Source: Sphagnum compactum
Taxonomy: Eukaryota > Bryophyta > Sphagnopsida > Sphagnales
Direction of reading: 5' to 3'
Assembly: GCA_965153455.1 (NCBI GenBank)
Contig: OZ234495.1
Location: 9,668,875-9,732,874, forward strand
DNA: 64,000 nucleotides
In this document: positions 10,261-20,639 of the stretch, piece after piece
Position numbering within the stretch: the first letter of the stretch is position 1
Layout of the letters: every line of letters begins with the position of its first letter
The notes under the pieces: generated by a model
Seen by the model: the letters and a program-made list of their open reading frames with translations, nothing else
The model's database searches: none
Told to the model about the DNA's origin: nothing
Program-made: the position numbers and the translations under genes

Positions 10261-11235
10261 ATGGACAACTCAGAATCCAACATCGATCTCACTCAAAACT
10301 TCGCCGCCCTTCAGCACCTTCAACAAGAAAATGCCGTGCTTCGAGACTCGGTGACCCGCCTACAGAATCAGCCACCACCTTCTGCCCCAGTACTTCCTGC
10401 TCTTGCAATGGCCGCCGAAGAGCCCAAGATCAGTCTGCCAGAAAAGTTTGATGGAACGCGCCTCAAATTTCGAGGCTTTGTCAGCCAGGTACGCCTGATC
10501 ATGCAACTACACCCCCGTCGTTATTTTGATGACACCACTCGTGTAGGATTCGTTGGAACCCTACTCACTGGGACAGCTGCAGCATGGTTTGCTCCCATCC
10601 TGGAAACATCATCCCCTCTTCTACAAGATTTCAACACCTTTATGGCGGAATTTGAAGCAGTATTTGGGGACAGTGATAAGGCCAGGACTTCAGCCAACAA
10701 GCTGCGTCGCCTTTAGCAAGGGACACGTTCGGCCATCGTTTACGCCTCAGAATTCAGGCAGCTTGCCTGTGACGTCAATTGGGGAGAAGCTGCCTTGATT
10801 TATCAGTTTCGCTGTGGGCTTCGTGATGATGTTCAAGATCTTTTGTTGACACTCGCAGACCCTTCTTCCTTCAGTGAAGCCATCACCCAGGCAATTCGGT
10901 GTGATAATCGTCTGTTCGAACGTCGCCAGGAAAAGAAAGTCACCTCCAACGCCCAGCTTTGGAACAATCGGCCTACTACGCTCCCCTTAGTTCCCGAAAC
11001 AACACTAGTTGCCCGACCTGCCTCTTTTGGACCTGCTCCGATGCAGATCGACACAGCTAAGTTTAAATCTTTGACAGAAGCCGAGAAACTTCGCCGAAAG
11101 ACAAACAATCTATGTCTTTACTGTGGCAACCCAGGGCATATAGCTCGTCAATGCCCTCAAAAGCTTGTCAAACTTCAGGTACAAGCTGTGGAAACTCCCC
11201 AGGAGTTGGAAAACAAAAACATCCAGTCACAGTAG
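10261..11235 (+). pseudogene. gag: Chromovirus Gag, copy 1 (one nonsense mutation)
   Basis: Gag forms the virus-like particle and packages the RNA. I choose ATG 10261 because its context (ACCACCATGG) is near-ideal and is identical in copy 2. The product would be 324 residues: a leucine/glutamine-rich N-terminal coiled-coil-like segment, a proline-rich linker, a retrotransposon-Gag core (PEKFDG, FRGFVSQVRLIM, LLTGTAAAWFAPILE, SPLLQDF), then near the C-terminus an intact CCHC knuckle, [14 protein letters not shown]. An in-frame TAG at 10714-10716 replaces a CAG codon kept in copy 2, so only the first 151 residues would be made. The last ~170 nt overlap pol, which is in the -1 frame. Confidence 0.9.
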
Positions 11236-14200
11236 GAGCCGTGCGACTGGATCTCACCCAACACCACCTTTGCAAAGGCTCCTGTTCCGCTGTTGGTCCC
11301 AGTCCCAGTTTCACTCAGTATGTGGACATCATTCGTATTCCAGAAGACATACCACAAGTGTCAGCTTTGGTGGACTCCGGCGCCACCTCTTCTTTCATCG
11401 ACCAAACATTTGTCGTCCAACACAACATCCCTGTGGTCAAGAAGTCAATCCCTGTTCCGGTAGAGGTTATTGATGGGAGATCCATTGCTTCTGGTGCAAT
11501 CACACACGAGACAACCCCTCTAGAACTCTGTATCGGCAAGCACACGGAGAAGATTGTTCTCAACATCATTTCCACCCCTCACCATCCCATCATCCTTGGT
11601 CTGCCTTGGCTAGAAGCACACAACCCTATCATTGATTGGCGATCTAGAACCCTCACCTTCAGCGCACAACGATGCACCTCTCAAGAACCCCACGCTCAGA
11701 AAAACACTTTGTCCAGTCTTGCCAAGAACCCTGTGGTCGAGAACCCAAAGAGGGTCGGAACCAATTCCAGTTTTATCAAGTCTGTTATGTCAAATCCTGC
11801 GGTCAAGAACCCCCGATTGGTCAGAACGAAACCTTGTCCTGTCAAGAATCTTGTCAAGAATCCTGCCCAGAAAACCAACCCTGTCCAGATCTTCGTTGAT
11901 AGAGCTGTCCCTTTTTATCGGGCTGCTAAGAATCTTCAAGTCTTCGCCATCCATGTCAACCCAGCCAACACCACAAACCCCCAATCAGAACCAACACCTG
12001 TCAAACTTCCCAAGAAGTACAAGGACTTTGTTGATGTTTTTGAAAAGATTAATGCTGATCAGCTCCCCGCCCATAGTCCATATGACTGCCCGATTGATCT
12101 AAAAGAAGGACACTCACCACCCTTTGGTCCTATCTATGGCCTATCGGAACCGGAACTCCAAGCCCTGCGTGATTACCTTACTGAAAATCTTGCCAAGGGG
12201 TTCATTCAGCATTCTAAGTCTCCAGCCGGCGCCCCAATTTTGTTTGTCAAGAAGAAGGATGGCTCCCTTCGACTCTGTGTGGATTATCGTGGACTCAACA
12301 AGATAACCAAAAAGAATCGATATCCTTTGCCCTTGATTTCAGGTCTCCTAGATCGACTACGTACCGGGAAGATCTTCACTAAGCTTGACCTCCGTTTAGC
12401 TTACAACTTACTCAGGATTTGCCTTGGTGATGAATGGAAGACAGCTTTCCGCACACGCTATGGCCACTTCGAATACACGGTCATGCCCTTCGGCCTCACC
12501 AATGCACCTGCAGTCTTTCAGCATCTGATGAATGATATCTTCCGGGATTACATGGACGAATTTGTCGTGGTCTATTTGGATGACATTTTAATCTTTTCCA
12601 AGGACCAGGAAACCCACGACAAACATGTACGATTGGTGCTTGCGACGCTGCGGGAGCATGGCTTATACGCCAAGTTGGAAAAATGTGAATTCGACAAATC
12701 TTCAGTGGCGTTCCTCGGCTACGTGATCCTCCAGATGGCATTTTCATGGACAAGTCAAAGGTCGAGACCATCCAGTGTTGGGCTACTCCATCCTCGGTCA
12801 AGGACGTTCAACGCTTCCTAGGGTTTGCCAACTTCTATCGTCGGTTTATCAAAGGCTACTCCAAGATCACAACACCGTTAATAACCTTGACTTGCAAAGA
12901 CAAGCCCTTCTCGTGGAATCCAACGGCCCAGGCTGCTTTTGATACTCTCAAGATGGCATTCACCTCTGCACCCATCCTGATACATCCCGATCCTGCCAAG
13001 CCATTCATTGTGGAAACGGCCGCTTCAGATTTTGCCTTGGGAGCTATTCTATCTCAATTTGGAATAGATGGGTTGCTGCATCCAGTTGCTTTTTATCCAC
13101 GGAAGTTAACCAGTGCCGAAATCAACTACCAGGTTTACGATAAGGAACTTCTGGCAATCATCACGGCATTCGAGCAGTGGAGACCGTATCTTGCCGGAGC
13201 TCAACATCGAGTCCAAGTTCTAACAGATCACAAGAATCTCCTTTATTTCACAACTACTCGGACCTTAAATCGTCGCCAGGCACGCTGGTCTATCTTCCTA
13301 GCTGATTTCGACTTTGAGATTCAGTATCAACCCGGCACCCAGCAAGGGAAAGCTGACGCGCTATCTCGTCGTTCAGAATATGAACTTCGAGCGGGGGATG
13401 AGGCCTACGGCCAACAGAACCAGACTTTATTCAACCCCGAGCAATTTCGAGTTGCAGCAACAATCAGCACCCTCCCAGACTCATACCTTGTCAGGGACAT
13501 CAAAATGGCAACTAAGGAAGACACCTGGGCTACCAACATCAAGAAGGAACTCCAAGAACGACCAAGGAACCCAAATCGTGATGACTTAGATCAATTTGAG
13601 CAGCAAGACGGACTTCTCCTTCGAAATAACCTGATTTATGTACCCGAAGGACCTATACGCCTAAAAATCCTGAGGGAATGCCACGACAACACCCTGGCAG
13701 GTCACTTTGGAATGGCACGGACTCACGAACTAGTGTCAAGGACTTACTGGTGGCCCAAAATGAACAAGATGCTACGGGAGTATGTCAAGTCTTGTGATAC
13801 ATGTGCTCGATCCAAGGCTCCCAGGCATCGCCCGTTTGGACTCCTACAGCCTCTGTCGATTCCTAGCCGACCTTGGGGATCTATTGCAATGGACTTCATC
13901 ACGGACCTCCCTACTGTTAGAACCAAGAATTCAATACTGGTTGTGGTCGATCGACTCACCAAAATGGCCCATTTCACCCCTTGTTCCAAGTCAATCACGG
14001 CAGAAGAGACAGCTCAGTTAATTCTGGACGGGATCGTCCGACTGCATGGACTCCCCGAGGAAATTGTGTCCGATAGAGGTCCTCAGTTTGCATCCAAGTT
14101 CTGGCATCGTCTATTCGAGCTTCTTGGAGTTGACATTCGGCTATCTTCAGCTTTCCACCCTAAGACAGATGGACAAACCGAACGGACAAACCAGACACTC

Positions 14201-14965
14201 GAGCAATACCTTCGCTGCACTGTGAACTACCAACAGGACGACTCATTGGACCTACTATCTCAAGCAGAGTTTGCTTATAATAACACAACACATGCATCGA
14301 CCGGGATCAGTCCATTCTTTGCCAATTACGGTTTTCATCCCAGGTTCAGCCTTGAAATTCCTGGAGACTCCGTAAACCCCTCGGCTGAAGAAAAGGCCAC
14401 GAGGCTTGGACAGGTTCAACAGAACCTTATGGCAAAACTCAAGCTAACACAGGAGTGGCAAAAGAAGCAAGCAGATCGCCGACGCAAGGACCATCCAAAC
14501 TTCAAGGTTGGAGACAAGGTCTGGCTTCTCAGAAAGAACATTGCTACCACTCGCCCATGTGCCAAGTTGGATTACAAGCGCCTCGGACCTTTCAAAATCG
14601 CCAAATTGGTTGGTCTAGTGGCTTGCCAGTTGGAGCTTCCACCCCAGTTCAAAATCCACAATGTTTTCCATGTCTACCTGCTTGAGCCCTATCATGAAAA
14701 CCCGATCCCAGAACGTCATCAAGAACCCCCAGCTCCAGTCGAAATTGAAGGCCAAGAAGAGTTTGAAGTTCAGGAGGTCTTGGACTCCAAGAAGATTCGT
14801 GGAAAGCTCCTGTACCTTGTCTTTTGGCGAGGTTATCCTCCTTCTGAAGCTACTTGGGAGCCTGCTGGAAACCTAGTTCATGCCCAAGACTTAGTTAATC
14901 GGTTTCACCAACGATATCCTAACAAACCGGCTCCATCTAGAAGATGTCGCTTGAGGAGAGGATAA
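11067..14965 (+). pseudogene. pol: Chromovirus Pol, copy 1 (one frameshift, mutated RNase H)
   Basis: The frame opens at 11067, -1 relative to gag. Order: retropepsin ([10 protein letters not shown], Asp codon 11373); reverse transcriptase ([18 protein letters not shown] at about 12572-12583); RNase H; integrase HHCC (GHFG, THELV, CDTC) and catalytic core with Asp 13892, Asp 14072, Glu 14180 (35 residues between the last two); GPF motif; then a C-terminal chromodomain (about 14761-14925: FEVQEVLDS, YLVFWRGYPPSEATWEP). A missing T between 12728 and 12729, relative to copy 2, breaks the frame between RT and RNase H, and the reading continues in another frame from 12746. The first RNase H catalytic Asp (VETD in copy 2) is Ala here, and RT has Leu for a conserved Gly after LDLR. 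The stop TAA 14963-14965 touches the 3' LTR. Confidence 0.95.
14951..14965 (+). other. Polypurine tract overlapping the end of pol
   Basis: TTGAGGAGAGGATAA directly abuts the 3' LTR at 14966. The purine run that would prime plus-strand DNA also encodes the last Pol residues and the stop codon. Copy 2 has the identical sequence (41256-41270, minus). Confidence 0.7.
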
Positions 14966-15232
14966 TGTCATGGCCTAGGATATTTTGGGATACTTTTGGC
15001 AATGTCATGTCCTAGGATATTTTGGGATACTTTTGGCAATATCATGGCCTAGGATATTTTGGGATACTTTTGGCAATATCATGGCCTAGGATATTTTGGG
15101 ACTAGTATGGCTCAGGGTTATAAAAGGAGATAGTCTGGGGAACAACCCTTTAGCAGATCAACACCAGTTGATGGGTCAATAAAGCTTGTCTTGTCTTGTA
15201 ATTCTCCACTTGTTTGTAGTCGGTCCATAACA
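14966..15232 (+). repeat. 3' LTR, copy 1
   Basis: 267 bp, same structure as the 5' LTR, followed by the target duplication GGTAC. At three of the four sites that differ between the two LTRs this copy has the base also found in copy 2's LTRs or in the sister 37-bp units, so most changes arose in the 5' LTR. Confidence 0.95.
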
Positions 15233-15237
15233 GGTAC

Positions 15238-16043
15238 CACTCTTCAAGCAGCAAACAACTAGTGGGCGTCAAAGGGATTTTGCCCCACTCAATGGATGCC
15301 ACCTTTCAAGTAACAAGCAACTAGTGGATCTTCATTCTCCATCGTTGTTACTTTTTTGGGCGCATCAAAGTTACAAACACCAAGGAACAATTACATCATG
15401 TTCATCACCCAATGTGACCTTCAATATTTTTGTTGTCAATATGTTGAAGATTACATTGGGCGATGAATTTGTTGTTTGAGATCAAGTTCATGTATTTCGG
15501 TTATGTCAAAGGTTTTGGTTTGTAATTAGTCTAAAACTTACAACATTTTCATGTTCTAATGAAGAAACTACCACTTCAATCTAATGGTAATGCTCTTGAT
15601 GATTTCTATTCCAGTTTTAGGGTTTTGTTTTTTGTTGTTCATGAAGAGCATGTTTCAAAAGAGTATTAATTTTTGAATGTTGTTTGTGAATGCAAGTTAA
15701 TTGGAACACAAAAATGCGCAAATTTTCTTTGCTGAACTTGTAAGTTTGCATTCGTCATTTTACTTTGGAGCTTAGTATTTTTTTAAATTTCAATTGAATG
15801 CTCTAAACTAACATCATGGGTAACTTCAAGAATAAATGAAAGTATGTTCCAAAGCATTGAAATGAGCTAGTCAAGCTTGTAGAAGGATTAGGGTTGGGAG
15901 TTCAAGGTAGCAAAGGTGCAAAGGAATCCAAATGTGAGGATGAGGAAGAGGGAAGGTAAGTTTGTAAAAGGGAATACCAACAAACTTGGCAACATAGTTT
16001 GAGGGTTTGACAATCCCAAATGCATGTTAAGCAAGAGACATAA
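15238..16043. other. Unassigned sequence
   Basis: The first ~100 bp complete the small tandem repeat into which copy 1 inserted (GGGATTTTGCC... recurs at about 15279). Beyond that I recognise nothing. Confidence 0.4.
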
Positions 16044-16700
16044 CAGCGAGAAGAAAAAGGGACTTTTTTAGAACATATTAAGTTTGAATCTACCAATCAT
16101 GTTGCAAAACGAGGTCCTAGATCCATTGTATGTGCTGCAAGGACCCTAGCTATGTGCATTGTAGATTTCTTCAAAGGTTATGGTGTTGCAACATTGCTTA
16201 ACACTATTGAAAAAACTTTGTCCCAAGAAATTCTTGAACTAGTATGGTGTCTTCGTACTTGCAAGACCCATGTTGAAACATGGTAAACAATTAACTAAAA
16301 ACTTCAAAGTTAGATTATATAGTCATGTGATAGGTCAATGGCCTAATAAATTAGTGATGGCCAAGGACATAGTGTGCACCTTTGCATCTTTTCAAATGGG
16401 GAACAATAGGGGAGCAGCAAAGGCTTTGGGTGTGGATAGGAGAAATATCAAGAAGGGTTGCGAACAAAAATTAATACTAGACACATCAAGCCAAGCTTTT
16501 TGGACAAACTATAGAAGGCCCAAGAAATCATATTTTCTTGCTGCACATTTTCAACAAGTGCTGATAGACTAGTGGACCACTAAAACTACTATCTCTCCCA
16601 ATTGGAAAGATGTCATGAGGTTGAAAATTAGTGTGAAACAGTTTGAAATGCATCCAGTTCATTACCTTTAAAAATCTCAAATGGCAATTGATCTTTTTTG
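16044..16700 (+). pseudogene. Decayed transposase-like ORF, family not named
   Basis: One open segment (16044-16284, ending TCKTHVETW) is followed after a frameshift by a second from 16270. The second contains a helix-turn-helix-like stretch (NNRGAAKALGVDRRNIKKG). After an in-frame TAG at 16570 it continues with WTTKTTISPNWKDVMRLKI, HPVHYL, another stop and KSQMAIDLF. I recall similar W..TT.VSPN.KDV..H..HYL..(S/T)Q text from repetitive hypothetical proteins of plants, which suggests a mobile-element ORF, but I cannot name the superfamily. At least one frameshift and two stops make it a relic. Confidence 0.5.
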
Positions 16701-16870
16701 TTACACTTCATAGTTTAGAAATGATTTCATGAAAATGTTTTATGATTAGTGCTTGAGTAGCTCAAATGTTCTAGTATTAAGCTTGTAGACCCAACCTTCT
16801 CCTTGGTAGCTACCATAGTCTCAAAATTATTCTCTTTCTAAAACATTGTTATTTTGTATGTCATGTCTAT

Positions 16871-17140
16871 CACTAGAAGAAATCAACCAAAATGTAATCA
16901 TTCCGGTTTGCGACTACATGCGATTTGTAGTCGTTTGTGATTAGGTTTGGGAATATTTGCAACCACGAGATCAAATTTCAACTATTTTGGTCATTTTTAC
17001 AACTATGATGCAACTATTGAAAATTTCATCCTATTGATTAAATGGTTTTTAATCTATTTTCATCCATTAATAGGTTGATATGTCCCATTAGTCATATATA
17101 ATCACCAAATTAGTTACATCCTTAAGGTATTCTCCAGTGA
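16871..17140 (+). mobile_element. CACTA-like terminus
   Basis: CACTAGAAGAAAT at 16871 resembles the CACTA(C)AAGAAA terminus of plant En/Spm elements. It is followed by TTTGCGACTACATGCGA, its partial inverse GTAGTCG, and CAACTATGATGCAACTA. The same order occurs at 38501 (CACTTCAAGAAAT, TTTGCGATTACATGTGA, GACTATGGTGCCACTA), and the last part again near 40840. I did not find the matching opposite terminus or a 3-bp duplication. Confidence 0.35.
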
Positions 17141-18300
17141 TTTAACATGTATTTTTACGTATGTATTAAAATTATATTTATGATATATATTATATATGTA
17201 TATATATCATAAATATATATATTTGTCAGTATATTAATTATACATATATATATGTATATTGTCCATATAATGAATCTAAAAATTAATTCTTGAAATTAAA
17301 AAAAATTATTTGAATTCTAAAAATTGTTATTTAAATTTGAAGTTTTTATTATGAATTTTTACATTTTTTGTTTATATTCAAAAATATATGTTTGAATCTA
17401 AAATATAATTCCAATTATTTAGTAATTTAAACATTCAAATCGATGTTTCAATTTTGAAAATTGCTATTGGAATTCTTCTTTAAATTACTGAATTTGAAAT
17501 AAAATAATTGAATCTAAAAATTGATATTTTAACTATAAAAAATGCAATGGAATTTTTTTATTTATATGAATTTTAAAAAACTATTTCAATATGAAATTTG
17601 ATATTTCAATTCCGATTTTTTGAATTTAAAATTTCCAAAACAATTGATCTAGAAACTTTTATTTCAATTCTAAAAACTGTTAATTCAATTCTTTAAAACT
17701 TTATTTGAATTTGAAATTTGATGTTAGAATCAAAAAAATGTTACTTCAATTGTTTAAAACCTTAATTGAATTTGAAATTTGTTACTTGAAAAAGAAATTT
17801 TTTATTTTAATTCAAAAAATTTGTTTGGTTAAAAATTCAATATTTTAGTTCTAAATTATTATTTTTGAATTTTCAAATTAAGATTTCAATTCAGAAAATT
17901 ATTAATTGGACATTATTAATTAATGTCCAAAAATGGACATTTTAATTTTGAATATTTTTATTTGAATTAAAAAATTGTATTTCAATTCTAAAGATTTTTT
18001 ATTTAAATCCAAAAACTTATTTGATTTGAAAGTTGAAATTTCAATTGCGAATTAATATTTTGGATTCTCAAAATTAATATTACAATTTAGAAAACTATTA
18101 GTTGAGTCTAAAAACGGACATTTCAATTTTGAGTATTGTTATTTGAATCTGAAAATTGACATTCATTTTTAAAAAATAATTTAAACTCAAGAAACTTATT
18201 TGATCTAAAATTTTGTATTTTTATTTAAAATTACTATTTTGGAATCTAAAATTAATATTTCAGTTTGGAAAATTATTTATTGAGTTTTAAGGCCTTTTTC
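17141..18300. repeat. AT-rich degenerate repeat tract
   Basis: About 1.1 kb of nearly pure A+T. It opens with TATATA palindromes (17180-17260) and continues as poorly matched short units of the type AATTTGAAATTTGATATTTC and AATTCTAAAAATTGTTA, appearing every ~30-60 bp on either strand. It lies just inside the CACTA-like end. Confidence 0.5.
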
Positions 18301-19409
18301 TAATAATGTTATACTTAATAAATCATTTCTATAAATATTTTTAAATAATTATGTTTATTAATTATAAGTGACACTAATTAATTTTTTGTTACAACATAGA
18401 TTTTTATATTATATAATTTATATTCATAAAAATAAAAGAAATCAATTACTAGAATTAATGTTACATTACTTGAAAATCATTGTAATTACTTCAGATACGA
18501 ATTAATTATAGTACATGCATAATTCATTTTTAATTGAACATAATTATTCACAATCTGTCCAGCAAAAAGATTTTATACAAAATAATATTTGGCACCACAA
18601 GGGTTTTTGTCACCTATAACAAATTGCATGGGACAACAACAATGAGCAAACATATTTCTATAGAATAGGGTGTATGCACTATAAGGTGGTTCATTTGAAA
18701 AAAAACCAAAAGTCCACAAAAGTCCATATTAATAGGAGTCCATATTAAATAGGAGTCCACCTACATATTTTAATATATACACCTCTAGGGAAAAAAATGA
18801 AATTTGAAACAAAAACAATTATGTTAGGGACTTATGAAAATATGGTTCAATTTTGACCATTCAAAAGTCCTTAATTAAAATTTGTTATGAGTTTTGAGGG
18901 AAGACTTTCATATAAAAGTATATTATTTAATGTTACACCATATATTGAGTCACTATAGATCATTTGGAATGACATTCAATATGAAATTTTTTTTCCCATT
19001 TTAGTTTATCAACTAGTCCATATTTTTGTACTTCAAAAGTCCATTGTGAAAAGTGGATGTATTTTTATTGAAAAATAATTACATAATTATTTTCATAATC
19101 AAGTTGATAATGTATATTCAGTTTCAAAAAATTCAATTTGATAAGTTTTATTATTTGTTATAGTTGTTCAAAGAAAGGGCATTTTGCAAAAAAGGGCACC
19201 ATGACTCAAAAAGTGTGCCACCTTAGTGTGCATTCACCCAACATTCCGTTGTGTTGAACCTGTACTATAGCAAAAAAATTATTGCTAATGCCATGTCTCA
19301 ACTATGCCCAACTGTCTTCCAAGAAACAAAAAATTTCAACATCCCATTCCATTGTTAGTTTTTTCAACTTTGGAGTCCTTACAAGAAGTCTGACCTTTCC
19401 TAACAACAG
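18301..19409. other. Unassigned AT-rich sequence
   Basis: AAAAGTCCATATT-type words recur around 18710-18770 and 19010-19050, without a clean period. No gene is recognised. The last few hundred bases probably belong to the decayed 5' part of the hAT pseudogene that follows. Confidence 0.4.
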
Positions 19410-20427
19410 TTCTTGGAAGATTTGTGTTTATATATTGCCAAAGGGTACCACCCTTTGAACTCCATTAAAAAATTTGGTTTAGGAGGCTAGTCCTTCACCA
19501 ATGTGGGAAGGTCACATTTCCAAATAGGTGACAACTATATAATGAAATAATATCTGACATGGTCAACAAGACTAGGGAATCCCATGTTTTTCTTGCCCTT
19601 GTTGAAGCCACCACAATTATTGCCACATTTGATCTTTGGGTGTCCCATGGTGGATTTGACACAATTGTTTTGGTGGTCAATTATATTAACAAACAATGGG
19701 TTCCTTGTCATGTTATTGTTGGGATTTTTGAGGTTCATGAAACAACAAGGGCTGCTATGGCTATACAATTGAAGGATCTATTTATGTGATTTGATTTATG
19801 TGATAAGGTGATAGCCTATATGAAGGATGAAGGCACCAACTTGAACACTTTCACAAATGTTGTGACAAGCATTGTGTCTTCAGGACCATAACTTATTATT
19901 TCAGAGGGTGAATCAATTAAGGTAGATCAACCTTTAACCAATAATCCCAATGTAGGTGGTTTTGGTCAAGGAAATGCAGAAGTAGTATTTCAAGATCCTT
20001 TACGTGTTCAGGGTCTTTTGCTATTTTTTGCATTAGTTATATTGGCACAAATCTCTCTAGTACTTAAGAAGAAACATTCGAAAAAACATGTGTTCCATTG
20101 ATGTTGCCACAACCATATGCCAATAGTTGTTTTGGCCATGTTGTATCCAAGTGCTATGAGTATGCCATTAATGATCTAAAAAGTTGTGCATCCATGAGAG
20201 AGGTGTCAATAAAAGATGCCCATGCGTCATTACAGAAAACTATAACAAGGACAAAGAAAAGTGGAAAGGGTAGGCAAGAACTTAAAGGCACTTGTGAAGA
20301 CCAAATTTGCTTCCAAAGTCATTCTTTTCAAAGAAACATTGGAGTTTAAAGATGCCATTAATTTGTGTTATTCAAGGCAAACCTCATTTTCCATGCAAGA
20401 ACATATTCAAAGAGAAAGAAAGTGTTA
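19410..20427 (+). pseudogene. hAT transposase relic 1, split by plastid DNA
   Basis: hAT transposases excise and integrate elements with short inverted ends. Recognisable in order: FLEDLCLYIAKGYHPLNS (19410); CGKVTFPNR, an in-frame TGA at 19529, then QLYNEII; FDLWVS.GGFDTIVLVVNYI.KQW.PCHVIVGIFEVHETTRAAMAIQLKDL; KVIAYMKDEGTNLNTFTNVVTSIV; then, after a ~200-bp plastid insertion, CFGHVVSKCYEYAINDLK, SLQKTITRTKKSGKGRQE and, after a frameshift, FASKVILFKETLEFKDAINLCYSRQ. These are the conserved blocks of a plant hAT family as I recall it. The C-terminal dimerisation region is missing. Several stops and one shift show it is dead. Confidence 0.8.
19883..20085 (+). pseudogene. petA: Plastid petA (cytochrome f) C-terminal fragment (NUPT)
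   Basis: The frame reads GP, stop, [61 protein letters not shown]. This is the C-terminal end of cytochrome f: the lumenal-domain tail, the single membrane anchor and the stromal KKK. Cytochrome f is the plastid-encoded haem subunit of the cytochrome b6f complex. A GAA to TAA change (stop at 19889) and loss of the normal last residues show it is non-functional. It sits between two hAT blocks that are contiguous in related copies, so plastid DNA inserted into an existing transposase gene or relic. Confidence 0.9.
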
Positions 20428-20639
20428 AATTTTCAATCCAAACATTTTGCCAAAGTCAATGGTACAAAAATGGGTGTAAACTGTAAATTTGTTGCACCAA
20501 TACATTTTTTTTCTAAACTTTAAACTCTAATCACATGTGCTATTGCATAATGGCTACACTACAAATCATAATCAAATGAACCAACATGATTACTTTGCAA
20601 AAAGACTATGGCCCTTTTTTCTAGTCCTCATGACTTTTG

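Larger units (their letters stand above)
9162..15232 (+). mobile_element. Self-primed-type Ty3/gypsy chromovirus, copy 1 (6071 bp)
   Basis: A complete LTR retrotransposon: two 267-bp LTRs, a 5-bp target duplication GGTAC (9157-9161 and 15233-15237), leader, gag, pol with integrase and chromodomain, polypurine tract. The LTRs differ at 4 of 267 sites (1.5%), so insertion is fairly recent. Gag and Pol text (for example PEKFDG, LTGTAAAWFAP, LNRRQARWSIFLADFDFEIQ) resembles the Tf1/sushi group of chromoviruses more than the usual plant CRM, Tekay, Reina or Galadriel clades; this placement is from memory of family motifs. It is defective: an in-frame TAG in gag and a 1-nt deletion in pol, compared with copy 2 at 40989-46749. 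Confidence 0.95.

Noticed and set aside
10714-10716. TAG/TAA read as glutamine (variant genetic code)
   Set aside because: Several TAG codons sit where the sister copy has CAG, and relic ORFs are rich in TAA/TAG. But TAG also replaces TGG (Trp) at 44581 and in hAT relic 3, TAA replaces a Glu codon in petA, and TGA stops occur too. Ordinary decay explains all of these.
11200-11235. Slippery heptamer at the A-rich end of gag
   Set aside because: In the gag frame it reads C-AAA-AAC, not X-XXY-YYZ, and copy 2 has AAG in the middle. Not a canonical site.
11315-11575. Antisense and alternate-frame ORFs inside both chromoviruses
   Set aside because: They recur at the same places in both copies only because gag and pol are conserved; they are shadows of the coding frames.
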